Notes: generated from the letters alone by a model not told the origin. A stretch of 64,000 nucleotides of DNA from CAZWDL01 sp964632995 (GCA_964632995.1 CAZWDL010000004.1:1-64000); one strand, 5' to 3'; counted from the stretch's first letter, positions 49,224-59,652 are shown. A program made the numbers and translations.

Positions 49224-50879
49224 ATGACAGCGCGTGCTGCTCTTTTCTTTCTCCTGTGTTGTTCGCTGGCTTTTCTCTTCCTTTCGGTAAATGCGTATGC
49301 TCAGGAAAACCTGCATCCCCGTGAAGGCGAAAGGTTCAGCCGCGACGATGAAAACTGGTACGCCCGCGAATGGGGCATCACCAAATATCTGATCGCTGCA
49401 GCAGAGGGGGATCCCGTCCTTGCTATCCGGGAGGCGACCCGGCGGGAAGGCGATCGCGAAGCTGATTTTGTACGCTCCGCAGCCTATGCCCAAACTGACC
49501 AAATCGACAGCGCGCTGTTCTTTGTGCGCGCCGCCCTGGAAAAAGGCCTGCCCGTCAGCCGCTACCAGGCGGGACCTTCCGAATTGCTGGGTAAACTAAC
49601 AAGCCATACCGCTTTCAGTAAACTGCTTGCCAAATACGGGGCCGGCCCTCTTGTTCACGGCCCCCGGCTGGGCCATGTGCAGGATACTTCTGTAGCAGTC
49701 TGGCTGCGTACCGATAGTAGCCGGCAGCTGCAATTGGAAATCAGTCGCTTCGAGGATTTTCGGGAGCGCAGCACTTCGACAATAGTCCGCACACAGCCTG
49801 AGCGGGAGTTTACTGCCAGGCTAAGGATGGAAGGCCTCAAGCCTGCCCAGACCTACTACTACCGCATTCGTATCGGCTTCCAGGCAGCCAGTGAGACCTA
49901 TTCCTTCCAGACAATGCCGCCGAGCGCCGAGCCCGCTCGCTTTTCCATTGCCTTCGGTGGTGGAGCGGCTTTTATTCCCTGGCATCGCAGGATGTGGTCG
50001 ACCCTCGCTGAACAGGAACTCTCCGCCTTCCTCTTCCTGGGCGATAACGTGTACATCGATTATCCCGAGCGAACTTATATACAGCAGTACTGCTACTATC
50101 GCCGGCAGTCAGAGCCTCGCTTTCGCGAAATGACGGCCACGACTCCCACCTACGCCATCTGGGATGACCACGATTTCGGCAAGAACGACAGTTACGGCGG
50201 TCCTCATCCGGATACCCCCGCCTGGAAGCGGGAGGTATGGCGTACCTTCAAAAATCAGTGGGCGAATCCATACTATGGCGGTGGCAAGACGCAACCCGGC
50301 GTCTGGACTGACTTCCGCATTGCCGATGTCGACTTTTTCCTGCTCGACGGCCGCTACTACCGTGAACCTTCCTTTGTAAAAGACAGCACCGGCCCGCCAC
50401 CTTCCATGCTGGGACCGGCCCAACTGGCCTGGCTGAAAGAAAAACTCCTACAGTCTGACGCCACTTTCAAAGTGATCGCCTCACCGGTTCCCTGGTCCTT
50501 CGGCGCCAAAGGCGTGATGGAGGGCCGCTACGATACCTGGCGCGGTTACGCGCCCGAGCGGCAGGAATTTTTTGACTTCCTTACGGAAAATGAGATCAAG
50601 GGCGTCGTCCTCTTATCCGCCGACCGTCACCGATCCGATCTCTGGCGCATTGAACGCCCCGGCGATTATCCACTTTATGAATTCGAAAGCTCCAAGCTAA
50701 CCAATACACATACCCACGGTATCATGCCGGGTAGCGAATTCGGCTATAACGAAAAATGCAGCTTCGGCAAACTGATCTTCGATACCGCTCAGTCCGATCC
50801 CACACTGACCTACGAAATCTGGAATATCGATGGAGAACAGGTCTTCCAGTATCAGCTGCGGCGTAGCCAGGTGGAGTAG
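49224..50879 (+). CDS. PhoD-like phosphatase, exported
   Basis: 551 residues. Signal peptide ending NAYAQ. An N-terminal helical region (about 30-130) precedes a fibronectin-like domain (SVAVWLRTDSSRQLQLEISRF ... TYYYRIRIG). The PhoD metallophosphatase domain follows: AFLFLGDNVYIDYP, AIWDDHDFGKNDSYGG, FFLLDGRYYRE, KVIASPVPWS and LLSADRHRSDLW, with the metal-binding Asp/His residues. The usual Cys before the first Asp is absent (AFGGGAAFIPWH). It hydrolyses phosphodiesters or monoesters in the periplasm. Confidence 0.88.
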   Translation: MTARAALFFLLCCSLAFLFLSVNAYAQENLHPREGERFSRDDENWYAREWGITKYLIAAAEGDPVLAIREATRREGDREADFVRSAAYAQTDQIDSALFFVRAALEKGLPVSRYQAGPSELLGKLTSHTAFSKLLAKYGAGPLVHGPRLGHVQDTSVAVWLRTDSSRQLQLEISRFEDFRERSTSTIVRTQPEREFTARLRMEGLKPAQTYYYRIRIGFQAASETYSFQTMPPSAEPARFSIAFGGGAAFIPWHRRMWSTLAEQELSAFLFLGDNVYIDYPERTYIQQYCYYRRQSEPRFREMTATTPTYAIWDDHDFGKNDSYGGPHPDTPAWKREVWRTFKNQWANPYYGGGKTQPGVWTDFRIADVDFFLLDGRYYREPSFVKDSTGPPPSMLGPAQLAWLKEKLLQSDATFKVIASPVPWSFGAKGVMEGRYDTWRGYAPERQEFFDFLTENEIKGVVLLSADRHRSDLWRIERPGDYPLYEFESSKLTNTHTHGIMPGSEFGYNEKCSFGKLIFDTAQSDPTLTYEIWNIDGEQVFQYQLRRSQVE

Positions 50880-50981
50880 GCAGTCGGCAGTCGGCGGGGC
50901 AGGTCAAAGCGACCCGGCGCGCAGTTTCTATATCCGCTCATTATTTCTTATTTTGCTACTCATACCTATCTAAGCAAAACA

Positions 50982-53726
50982 ATGAAATCATTACTCAGCA
51001 CTCTCCAATTCTTACTGATGCTAACCGGAGCTATCTCCGCCCAATCGCTTGCCGTAGGCGAGTTGCGCTGCGAGTACCATAACGACCCCTTCGGCATTGA
51101 CGTTTTACGGCCCCGCCTGAGCTGGCAGCTGCAAAGCGATGGCCGCGATGTCGTGCAAATGGCCTATCATATCCGTGCGGCGGAAGCCCCGGAAGACCTG
51201 GAAAAAGGACGGCGCCTGCTCTGGGACTCCGGCAGGATCAACGCCAGCCAGTCGATTTATGTCCCCTATGGAGGTCCTTCCCTTAGCTCCCGCCAACGCG
51301 TTTACTGGCAGGTGCGCGTGTGGGATAACCACGGCAACGACTCGGGCTGGAGCGAGCCCGCCTGGTGGGAGATGGGCCTGCTGGAGCCCGCCGACTGGCA
51401 GGCGCAGTGGATAGAACCGGACTGGGAGGTCGATACCAGCGAATCGCCGCCCAGCCCCATGCTGCGCAGGGAATTTAACCTGTCAAAATCTATCATTTCG
51501 GCTCGCCTGTACATAACTTCCCACGGCCTATACGAAGCGCAGGTGAACGGACAGCGCGTCGGCGATCAGGTGTTTACCCCCGGCTGGACGAGCTACAACA
51601 AGAGGCTGCAGTATCAAACCTACGACGTCACCGAGCTGCTGCAACGCGGCGACAACGCCATCGGCGTAAGACTGGGCGACGGCTGGTACCGCGGATGGAT
51701 CGGCTGGAGCTTTCAGCGCAATTACTATGGCAAACGCCTCGGACTGCTCGCCCAGCTCGAAGTGACCTACCGGGACGGCAGCCGGGCCATCATCACTTCC
51801 GATGATCAGTGGCGGGTCGCCACCGGTCCCATTCGCCTGTCCGATATCTATAATGGAGAGCAATACGATGCCCGTCTGGAACAAGCCGGCTGGGCTACCG
51901 CCGGCTTCGAGGGAAAAGACTGGGCGTCCGTCCGAGTGGCGGATCACCTGAAAGACCACCTACTGGCGCCTATCGGCCCGCCCGTACGCAAAACCCAGGA
52001 GCTGCAACCCGTACAGATATTCGAAACACCGGCGGGAGAAACTGTGGTGGACTTCGGTCAGAATATGGTCGGATGGGTGCGACTGCGCGTCGAGGGAAAA
52101 GCCGGCACCACCATCACCCTGCAACACGCCGAAGTGCTGGATAAGGAAGGTAATTTCTATACCGAGAATCTTCGCTCTGCCGATCAGAAAGTAATTTATA
52201 CCCTAAAAGGCGGCGGCGAAGAGATTTACGAACCTCATTTCACCTTCTTTGGCTTCCGCTACGTTAAAGTGGATGGCTGGTCCGGCGAATTGACGCCCGC
52301 CAATCTGACCGGGGTGGTCATTCATTCCGATATGGATCCCGCCGGCTCCTTTGAATGCTCTAACGAGCTAATCAACCAGCTGCAGCAAAATATTCGCTGG
52401 GGACAGCGCGGCAACTTCCTGGACGTACCCACCGACTGCCCGCAGCGCGACGAACGCATGGGCTGGACCGGTGACGCCCAGGCCTTCGCCCGGACGGCCG
52501 CCTTCAATTTCCACGTCGCCGGCTTCTTCCGCAAATGGCTCGCCGACCTGGAAGCCGACCAGCGCGATGATGGCGCCGTGCCCCACGTCATTCCCCACGT
52601 GCTCGGCAAAGATCACTACGCTTCCGCCGGCTGGGCCGACGCCGTCACCATCGTACCCTGGAATATGTACCTCGTGTACGGCGATACGGCTTTCCTGAAA
52701 AAGCAGTACGACAGCATGAAAGCCTGGGTGGGCCATATGGAGCAAGCCGCCGGAGAAGAGGTCCTTTGGAATACCGGCTTCCACTTTGGAGACTGGCTAT
52801 TCTACAGCATAAAGGATGATCGCGACGGCCTCTCGGCCATCACCGATAAATACCTCATTGCCCAGGCTTTCTTCGTTCATTCCGCCGATCTGCTCCGGCA
52901 GTCGGCCGAAGTGCTGGGGAAAGCCACCGATGCGGCTTACTACCGCGGCCTGGCCCGCCGCGCCCGCGTCGCCTTTCAGGACGAATTCGTCACGGCCAAC
53001 GGTCGCCTGATCTCAGGCACACAGACCGCTTACGTGCTCGCCCTGTCCTTCGATCTGCTTCCCGAAGCCCTGCGTCCGCAGGCCGCTCAGCGCCTGGCCG
53101 ACAATGTGCGTAGTTACGGGCACCTGACCACCGGCTTCCTCGGCACCCCCTATCTCTGTCACGTGCTGACCGACTACGGCTACGAAGACCTGGCCTTCCA
53201 ACTGTTGGAACGCACCAAGTACCCCAGCTGGCTTTACCCCGTCACGCGCGGCGCCACCACCATCTGGGAGCGTTGGGACGGCATCCGGACAGACAGTAGC
53301 TTTCAGGAAGCGAGCATGAACTCTTTTAACCACTATGCTTATGGCGCTATCGGCGACTGGCTGTACCGCCGTGTAGCCGGTATCGATCTGGATAAGGAAC
53401 AAGCGGGGTACAAACACATCTGGTTGCGGCCCCTGCCCGGCGGCGAACTGACTTATGCCCGCGCATCTCACGAGAGTCCCTACGGCAAGGTTGCTTCCGG
53501 CTGGAAATTATCAGAGAACCGCCTGGAAGTATCCGTGACTATTCCACCGAACACTACGGCTACCCTCCGTTTGCCCGGCGCCGCCGGAGCGGAAGTTCAA
53601 ACGGATCCGGAACAGCAGGAAACCTCCCCCGGTACCGGTAAAAGCCGGACGGAAGGGGCGGACCTGCTGCTGAATCTGGGATCGGGCCGTTACCGCTTCA
53701 CGTATCCATGGAAAAAGAAAATGTAG
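50982..53726 (+). CDS. Alpha-L-rhamnosidase, GH78, secreted
   Basis: 914 residues with a Sec signal (ending GAISAQ). Domains follow the complete GH78 order: a fibronectin-like N-domain (LRCEYHNDPFGIDVLRPRLSW), a jelly-roll (ARLYITSHGLYEAQVNGQRVGDQ), a beta-sandwich (ETVVDFGQNMVGWVRLR), then the (alpha/alpha)6 barrel. The general-acid motif is DCPQRDERMGWTGDAQ (485-500) and the second acid is Glu763 in TTIWERWDG. It removes alpha-L-rhamnosyl residues from plant or algal polysaccharide. It is followed by a carbohydrate esterase, a natural partner for acetylated pectin-like or ulvan-like material. Confidence 0.95.
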   Translation: MKSLLSTLQFLLMLTGAISAQSLAVGELRCEYHNDPFGIDVLRPRLSWQLQSDGRDVVQMAYHIRAAEAPEDLEKGRRLLWDSGRINASQSIYVPYGGPSLSSRQRVYWQVRVWDNHGNDSGWSEPAWWEMGLLEPADWQAQWIEPDWEVDTSESPPSPMLRREFNLSKSIISARLYITSHGLYEAQVNGQRVGDQVFTPGWTSYNKRLQYQTYDVTELLQRGDNAIGVRLGDGWYRGWIGWSFQRNYYGKRLGLLAQLEVTYRDGSRAIITSDDQWRVATGPIRLSDIYNGEQYDARLEQAGWATAGFEGKDWASVRVADHLKDHLLAPIGPPVRKTQELQPVQIFETPAGETVVDFGQNMVGWVRLRVEGKAGTTITLQHAEVLDKEGNFYTENLRSADQKVIYTLKGGGEEIYEPHFTFFGFRYVKVDGWSGELTPANLTGVVIHSDMDPAGSFECSNELINQLQQNIRWGQRGNFLDVPTDCPQRDERMGWTGDAQAFARTAAFNFHVAGFFRKWLADLEADQRDDGAVPHVIPHVLGKDHYASAGWADAVTIVPWNMYLVYGDTAFLKKQYDSMKAWVGHMEQAAGEEVLWNTGFHFGDWLFYSIKDDRDGLSAITDKYLIAQAFFVHSADLLRQSAEVLGKATDAAYYRGLARRARVAFQDEFVTANGRLISGTQTAYVLALSFDLLPEALRPQAAQRLADNVRSYGHLTTGFLGTPYLCHVLTDYGYEDLAFQLLERTKYPSWLYPVTRGATTIWERWDGIRTDSSFQEASMNSFNHYAYGAIGDWLYRRVAGIDLDKEQAGYKHIWLRPLPGGELTYARASHESPYGKVASGWKLSENRLEVSVTIPPNTTATLRLPGAAGAEVQTDPEQQETSPGTGKSRTEGADLLLNLGSGRYRFTYPWKKKM

Positions 53727-53982
53727 CCTTGAGAACTCCGGTAGGCTTTCAGCCCCTGGGATTACTTGCTAATTTTTAAAATTACGAGTATATTGTACCC
53801 CTCAAATATGCAGGAATTGTTCTGTGTTGCGTTCCTGCTTTGCCTCCCACCCCCCGCAACCGCAGTTAGAATAATTATTTCCGATTTCCATTTGAATTAT
53901 AGGAACCTTGTCTGGAATCATACTGGTAGTATGGCGCCATTGGGTAAAGAGTTTTTACCTCACTAAACTATAAAGACGCTTT

Positions 53983-55986
53983 ATGAACCTTCGCATTTTG
54001 CTTTCTTTGCTTTTGCTGATCTGCGGGCTTGTCGTCGCAAGCGCCGCCCTGCGCCTTCCGCATATCTTCAGTGACCACATGATTTTGCAGCGAGAAAAGC
54101 CCATTGCCGTTTGGGGCTGGGCGGATCCCGGTGCTGCTCTCAGCGTTGAATTTGCCGGGCTGCGCCTCCAAACCCGAGCGAGGGTAGACGGACGCTGGCG
54201 ACTCACTTTCCCCGCCCAAGCGGCAGGCGGGCCGCAACAGATGCATATTGTTTGTGGAGAAGAAACCCAAACATTCGGCGATATACTCATCGGCGAAGTA
54301 TGGCTGGCCGGAGGGCAGTCCAATATGGAATGGCCGCTGTACCGGGCGGAGCAGGGAGCGGAGGCGATTCAGGATGCCGATTATCCCGGACTGCGTCTTT
54401 TTCACGTTCCCCGAAACCTGGCGGCCACACCGCAGAATGACCTGGAAAGCGGCCGCTGGAACCCCTGTACGCCATCTACGGTTCGATATTTTTCTGCTGT
54501 CGCCTATTATTTTGCCAGGGAGTTACATTTGGAGGAGGGCGTACCGGTAGGTATCATTCAAGCTACCTGGGGCGGCTCCACCATCGAGAGCTGGCTGAGT
54601 AAAGAGGCGGCGCTCAAACATCCGGCATTGCGCGAAATAGTAACCCCCCTTGTCGAAAATCCGCCGGATTTTGAGGTCCTTCACAAAGAAAATCGCCGCA
54701 ATGCGGCCATCCGGGACTCCTTAATGAGGGGAACCGATCAGCGACTGACTTTAAATGTTCACAAACCAGACTACGACGATACGGCCTGGCCGTCAACTGC
54801 GCTGCCGGCGCACTTTGATAAAATTGCCGGCAGCGGGCATCAGGGCTATATCTGGTTTCGCCGCACTTTCGTACTGAATGAAGAGCAGGCCGGACAAACC
54901 GCCGGACTGCACATCGGGCGTATTCAGGGGTCGGATGTCACCTTTCTCAACGGCAGTAAAATTGGAGAGCGACAGCATTTCGTAGGGCCAAGAGATTATG
55001 TCATACCCGCTAATCTTCTCCGGCCCGGCGAAAACGTCCTGTCCATTCGGGTATTACATACCGGTAAGTCCGGCGGCGGGATCAATGATGGGCCCATCCA
55101 AATCGGATGGGCTTCCGATGCGGCCAAAGAAAAACCTCCTTTATCACTGGATGGGCTCTGGCGATACCACAGTGACATTGAACCCCCTTTCCCTTCCATC
55201 GTCCGACTCCAAAACTATCCCGGAGGCATGTACAATGCCATGATTGCGCCCTGGCGAGGTGTCGGGCTACGCGGGTTTCTCTGGTACCAGGGCGAAAGCA
55301 ATACCCACCGGGCTTATGCCTACCGGGAGATGTTCCCCTTGTTGATCCGGGACTGGCGCCGCCACTGGCGACAAGGTAACCTGCCTTTCCTGTTCGTACA
55401 GTTACCCTATTACCGGCAACGCCGGGCAGTGCCTGTCGAAAGCAACTGGGCCGAACTGCGCGAGGCGCAGCTGTACACGTTACGCAAGCCGGCTACCGGA
55501 ATGGCGGTCGCCATAGACCTCGGCGACCCGCGCGATATTCATCCGCGCAGTAAATTCTCCCTCGCGCAGCGCCTCCTGCGCGTCGCGAAAAAAACAGCCT
55601 ACGGAGAAGATCTGGTGGATACGGGGCCCCTCTTCCAACGGATGCGCCGTTACGGGAATAGAATCATTTTGTCTTTTACTCATACCGGGGAGGGAGTGGA
55701 GTTACACCTGGACGGTGATTCCATGACCGGCTTTGCCGTGGCCGGCGAAGATCAGCAATTCCACTGGGCCAAGGCCGAGGTGATCTCGGCCAACGAAATC
55801 GCCGTTTACAGCGAGGCCGTACCCCAGCCCGTCGCGGTCCGCTACGCCTGGGCCGACCACCCGGTGATCAGCCTCTTCAATTCGGAGGGCCTCCCGGCAA
55901 GTCCCTTCCGCACGGATACCTGGACCTGGATTACGCGTAATGGAAAGTACCGTTTTGAATTGCCTGAGAATTTTTTTCCCGATTAA
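53983..55986 (+). CDS. Sialate O-acetylesterase-family (SASA) carbohydrate esterase
   Basis: 667 residues, exported (signal ending VVASA). N-terminal LPHIFSDHMILQREKPIAVWGWADPG; the nucleophile Ser113 in WLAGGQSNMEWPL; a jelly-roll insert at about 255-365 (YIWFRRTFVLNEEQAGQTAGLHIG); then GFLWYQGESNTHRAYAY with the second conserved block, and DLGDPRDIHPRSKFSLAQRL bearing the catalytic Asp/His. The family removes O-acetyl groups from sialic acid or, in Bacteroidota glycan loci, from pectins and xylans. It follows the GH78 rhamnosidase at 256 bases, and joint action on acetylated rhamnose polymers is plausible. Confidence 0.92.
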   Translation: MNLRILLSLLLLICGLVVASAALRLPHIFSDHMILQREKPIAVWGWADPGAALSVEFAGLRLQTRARVDGRWRLTFPAQAAGGPQQMHIVCGEETQTFGDILIGEVWLAGGQSNMEWPLYRAEQGAEAIQDADYPGLRLFHVPRNLAATPQNDLESGRWNPCTPSTVRYFSAVAYYFARELHLEEGVPVGIIQATWGGSTIESWLSKEAALKHPALREIVTPLVENPPDFEVLHKENRRNAAIRDSLMRGTDQRLTLNVHKPDYDDTAWPSTALPAHFDKIAGSGHQGYIWFRRTFVLNEEQAGQTAGLHIGRIQGSDVTFLNGSKIGERQHFVGPRDYVIPANLLRPGENVLSIRVLHTGKSGGGINDGPIQIGWASDAAKEKPPLSLDGLWRYHSDIEPPFPSIVRLQNYPGGMYNAMIAPWRGVGLRGFLWYQGESNTHRAYAYREMFPLLIRDWRRHWRQGNLPFLFVQLPYYRQRRAVPVESNWAELREAQLYTLRKPATGMAVAIDLGDPRDIHPRSKFSLAQRLLRVAKKTAYGEDLVDTGPLFQRMRRYGNRIILSFTHTGEGVELHLDGDSMTGFAVAGEDQQFHWAKAEVISANEIAVYSEAVPQPVAVRYAWADHPVISLFNSEGLPASPFRTDTWTWITRNGKYRFELPENFFPD

Positions 55987-56041
55987 TTATTTATCATTAT
56001 GTGGGTGGCTTCTGTTAAAAATAGAAGCTCAGGGGGATGGT

Positions 56042-57688
56042 TCACTTTTTCACCTCCTTCCACTCCAACCTGTCCTGATACAGCATAACGGCTCCTTCTC
56101 CGGGTGGTCTTTTCCAGGTGAGCTCGTAATGATGTCCCCGATTGCGGAAAAGGTAGTGTTCGCTTTCGTAGTCGGTAGCGCCGCGGCCGTCGCGCCACCA
56201 CCAACTGCCCCAATGCTCAAAGGTGACCCGAAGTGAATCCGGAGCCTGCATGTCGACTTGGACCCCATTGCCGGGTTTTGTCATATTGTACGAAGCCACT
56301 TCGTACAATTTTCCCCGAAAGGGGCGTCCTTCCAAATATTCGAGCGCATCGAGCAGGGTTTGGGCGTCATCGCCGTAATCGCGAAAGATCATCACACCTC
56401 GCAGATTGTCGGGCAGGTTGAGCAGGTAAAGGGTATCCTCTTCCTGCCAGCGGAAATCATCCAATAAAGACCGGTAGACCAAGGTAGATTGCTTCCAGAA
56501 CTGGTTAGTTTTCCAAAGCAGCAGGCCCTGAATGCTCAGGTAGCCGACGAACAGAAATATGCCCCAGGCCCGGGGTAGCCTGCTTAGTAGAAATCCCAAA
56601 GCAGCAAACCAAAAGGCGGAAGCCAGATAGCTGTAGCGATCATTTTCTACCCATAGTAGGTAGTTAAAATACAGGTTTAGTACCGGGAGTATAGTGGTAA
56701 TTCCCATAAGGAAAAGAAGACCGGCGGTGCGAAGGGTAGGGGACAGGCGCCGGTAATGCCGAAAGAAAAAGAAAGCGGCCGCTGTGATGAGTATAGCACT
56801 GGAAATCAGAAACAGCGGCTGGGTAACAAAGTTAAAGATCGTCGATTTTAAATCGTGTGGATAATAGCGTACCAGACCGAGCACTTTGAAGAGGTATCTC
56901 CAGGCTGTACCGGCCAGTAAGGCAGGGTCGAAATTCAGGTGGGTATCGGCCCCGTGGTGCCCAACCCAGATACCCAGTGTAAGACGGTTGACTAAAAAGT
57001 AGAATGCAATCAGAAGAATTTGGGGGAAGATTAGTTTTCCCGTTTGTTGTCCGATGCCCCCCCATTCTCCGTCCTGCCATCCCTTTGCAAAAAGCAACAC
57101 CCCGCACAGCAAGGGAAAGGTGAAGGCCAGCTCAAAGGTAAACAGGGCAAGGGTGAAGACGCCGAGCACCCGCCAGTAGGCTTGCGGTTTTTCGTCTTCC
57201 ACCCATTGGATTACCTGCCGCAAACCGTAGAAGATCAGTCCGGTGCTGATTAAGTAATTAAAACAAACCCGCCAGACGACGGGCTCCGACTGATAGGGGC
57301 ACAGCAGAAACAGCAGCGCTGCGGCCAAAGCCGGAATAAAGGGTTGCCTGAGGTTTTGCCATTTGGCGAAAGCCATCAGCAACTGAAAAAGCAGTACGCC
57401 GTTGAGCGCGTGCAGCGCCGTTTGCACTAGGTACCAGCCCAGCGGTTCGACGCCGAAAAGATGATACATACTGTAGAGCACCAGATTCAGAAACTGCTGC
57501 TGCGCCGGAAAACCGAAGCTCACCAGGATGTCACGCGCCGGGCTGCCGTGCAGTCGCTCGAGCAGCCCCGTAAAGTCGGTGACAAAGCCGGCGTTCCAGG
57601 TGGGCCAGTAAAAGAGCTGCACCAGCCCCCAGGACAGAAGGAAAAGCATCAGGGGGTACCTGAATAGCATGGATAGCGACTGCTTCAA
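56042..57688 (-). CDS. Polytopic membrane protein, GT-C glycosyltransferase-like
   Basis: 548 residues with about 11 hydrophobic helices through residue 400 and a 100-residue soluble C-terminus. The N-terminal LMLFLLSWGLVQLFYWPTWNAGFVTDFTGLLERL and the following FLNLVLYSMYHLFGVEPLGWYLVQTALHALNGVLLFQL match the pattern of GT-C fold transferases and TMTC-like proteins (an acidic residue in the first loop, then a His-containing helix). Only one Asp is present in the first loop where many have two. A role in envelope glycosylation is possible, but the enzyme class is uncertain. It is convergent with the esterase, 55 bases apart. Confidence 0.6.
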   Translation of the reverse strand: MKQSLSMLFRYPLMLFLLSWGLVQLFYWPTWNAGFVTDFTGLLERLHGSPARDILVSFGFPAQQQFLNLVLYSMYHLFGVEPLGWYLVQTALHALNGVLLFQLLMAFAKWQNLRQPFIPALAAALLFLLCPYQSEPVVWRVCFNYLISTGLIFYGLRQVIQWVEDEKPQAYWRVLGVFTLALFTFELAFTFPLLCGVLLFAKGWQDGEWGGIGQQTGKLIFPQILLIAFYFLVNRLTLGIWVGHHGADTHLNFDPALLAGTAWRYLFKVLGLVRYYPHDLKSTIFNFVTQPLFLISSAILITAAAFFFFRHYRRLSPTLRTAGLLFLMGITTILPVLNLYFNYLLWVENDRYSYLASAFWFAALGFLLSRLPRAWGIFLFVGYLSIQGLLLWKTNQFWKQSTLVYRSLLDDFRWQEEDTLYLLNLPDNLRGVMIFRDYGDDAQTLLDALEYLEGRPFRGKLYEVASYNMTKPGNGVQVDMQAPDSLRVTFEHWGSWWWRDGRGATDYESEHYLFRNRGHHYELTWKRPPGEGAVMLYQDRLEWKEVKK

Positions 57689-57789
57689 AGGAAATGGTTT
57701 TGGGCGAAGATAAGAAGTAATCCTGTCAGGTTCAGACTAAAGAAGATCGTCTACAAGCGGAGGATTATTGCGAGAACTATCACCGGAAT

Positions 57790-57820
57790 TTTGCCGGTTG
57801 TGCAAAAGATGATAATTTAA
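57790..57820 (+). promoter_or_regulatory. Candidate Bacteroidota-type promoter of the GMC oxidoreductase operon
   Basis: TTTG (57790-57793), 19 bases, then TAATTTAA (57813-57820). This fits the -33 TTTG and -7 TAnnTTTG pattern with two mismatches in the -7 box. A start site near 57827 would leave a leader of about 20 bases before ATG 57847. Confidence 0.45.
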
Positions 57821-57846
57821 CGCGACTCCAAAACGAAATAATATTC

Positions 57847-59574
57847 ATGCAAATCAAGACTGATCCTAAGACCTACGACGTGGCGATCGTCGGCTCCGGC
57901 GCGGGCGGCGGCATGGCCGCCAAGATACTCTCGGAGGGCGGCGCCGAGGTCGTCCTACTCGAAGCGGGGCCTTTTTACGATTCCGCGGAAGGTGACATGT
58001 TCAAGTGGCCCTATAATTCACCCCGCCGGGGCGCTAATACCCACCGCCCCTTTGGCGAGTTCGATGCCTGCTTCGGCGGCTGGCAGATCGAGGGCGAGCC
58101 TTATACCGTTATGCCGGGCACCGAGTGGGACTGGTTTCGCGCGCGTATGCTCGGCGGACGCACCAACCACTGGGGCCGAATCTCCCTGCGCTTCGGTCCG
58201 CTGGATTTTAAGCGACGAAGCATCGATGGACTTGGAGACGACTGGCCCATCGGCTATGAAGATATCAAACCCTATTACGATAAAGTAGACCGACTGGTCG
58301 GTATCTTCGGCACTAAAGAGGGTATACTCAACGAACCGGATGGTATCTTTATGCCGCCTCCCAAACCCCGCGGCTACGAGTTGCTCATTAAGCAGGCCTG
58401 TGACAAAATGGGCATCCCCGTGATTCCCTCCCGCCTGTCAATACTCACCGAGCCGCTTAACGGCCGGGCTGCCTGCCACTACTGCTCACAGTGCGGCCGG
58501 GGTTGTAGTACTTATTCCAATTTCTCTTCGCCGCCTGTACTGATCAAGCCCGCTGAATCCACCGGCAAACTCAATCTCGTCCTGAACGCCATGGCCCGGG
58601 AAGTCACGACCGACGAGGAAGGCCGCGCCACCGGCATCTCTTACGTGGATACGCGCAGTGGGCAGGAGTACCAGGTCCGCGCCAAGGCCGTCGTGCTGGC
58701 CGCCAGCGCCTGCGAGACAGCCCGCCTGATGCTCAACTCCAAATCGAGCCGACATCCCAATGGACTGGGGAACTCCAGCAATATGGCCGGCAAGTACCTG
58801 ATGGACTCAACGGGGGCTTCCCTGGCTGGGGTGATACCTAAACTAATCGATTACATCCCGCATAACGAGGATGGAGTCGGCGGAATGCACCTCTTTATCC
58901 CTTGGTGGCTCAACGATGAAAAGCTGCCCTTCCCGCGCGGCTACCACGTCGAACTCTGGGGCGGCCGCAATATGCCTTCTTACGGCTTCGGCGGCAATAT
59001 ACAGATGATCAACGATATCCTGGGCGATGTCGACCAGCAACCACGGCCCCACGGTGGCGGTGGTTACGGCCGACAGCTGAAAGAAGACTACCGGCGCCTT
59101 TACGGTTCGGTAGTCGGCTTCTCAGGGCGTGGTGAACCGGTGGCCTTGGAGAGCAATTACTGCGAGATCGACCCGAACGTTGTCGATAAATACGGCATCC
59201 CCGTGCTCCGTTTCCGTTACGAGTGGAGCGAACACGAGATCCTGCAGGCCAAGCATATGATGGAAACCTTTGAAGAGATTATACACAATATGGGCGGTAA
59301 GGTGATCGGCGGGATTCCGGGACCGGAACAAAAATACGGCCTGTTGGCGCCGGGGCGTATCATCCACGAGGTGGGCGTCACCCGCATGGGGAAGGATCCG
59401 AAAACTTCAGTGGTCAATGAGTACGGTCAGTCGCACGAGGTGCCTAACCTTTTCGTCGCTGACGGCGGCTCCTTCGTCTCTATGCCGGACAAAAACCCAA
59501 CCTGGACGATCCTGGCCTTGTCATGGCGGGCCTCGGAATACCTGCTGGACCAGATGAAGCAGGGAAATATTTGA
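57847..59574 (+). CDS. GMC-family FAD-dependent oxidoreductase
   Basis: 575 residues. The FAD-binding motif YDVAIVGSGAGGGMAAKILSEGGAEVVLLEAG is at residues 10-40. RMLGGRTNHWGRISLRF is the second FAD region. ACHYCSQCGRGCSTYSNF is a cysteine cluster seen in the gluconate/fructose dehydrogenase-like branch. The C-terminus has IIHEVGVTRMGKDPKTSVVNEYGQSHEVPNLFVADGGSF and MPDKNPTWTILALSWRASEYL. No signal peptide is seen; such subunits are often exported bound to the Tat-signal small subunit, which is the next gene. It oxidises a sugar or sugar acid and passes electrons to a cytochrome. Confidence 0.9.
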   Translation: MQIKTDPKTYDVAIVGSGAGGGMAAKILSEGGAEVVLLEAGPFYDSAEGDMFKWPYNSPRRGANTHRPFGEFDACFGGWQIEGEPYTVMPGTEWDWFRARMLGGRTNHWGRISLRFGPLDFKRRSIDGLGDDWPIGYEDIKPYYDKVDRLVGIFGTKEGILNEPDGIFMPPPKPRGYELLIKQACDKMGIPVIPSRLSILTEPLNGRAACHYCSQCGRGCSTYSNFSSPPVLIKPAESTGKLNLVLNAMAREVTTDEEGRATGISYVDTRSGQEYQVRAKAVVLAASACETARLMLNSKSSRHPNGLGNSSNMAGKYLMDSTGASLAGVIPKLIDYIPHNEDGVGGMHLFIPWWLNDEKLPFPRGYHVELWGGRNMPSYGFGGNIQMINDILGDVDQQPRPHGGGGYGRQLKEDYRRLYGSVVGFSGRGEPVALESNYCEIDPNVVDKYGIPVLRFRYEWSEHEILQAKHMMETFEEIIHNMGGKVIGGIPGPEQKYGLLAPGRIIHEVGVTRMGKDPKTSVVNEYGQSHEVPNLFVADGGSFVSMPDKNPTWTILALSWRASEYLLDQMKQGNI

Positions 59575-59652
59575 AATAGATGCCAGACGTCAGATACCAG
59601 ATATCAGACCGCGACTTTTTGCCCGGCATCTTCTACAACAAAAAAGAATACT

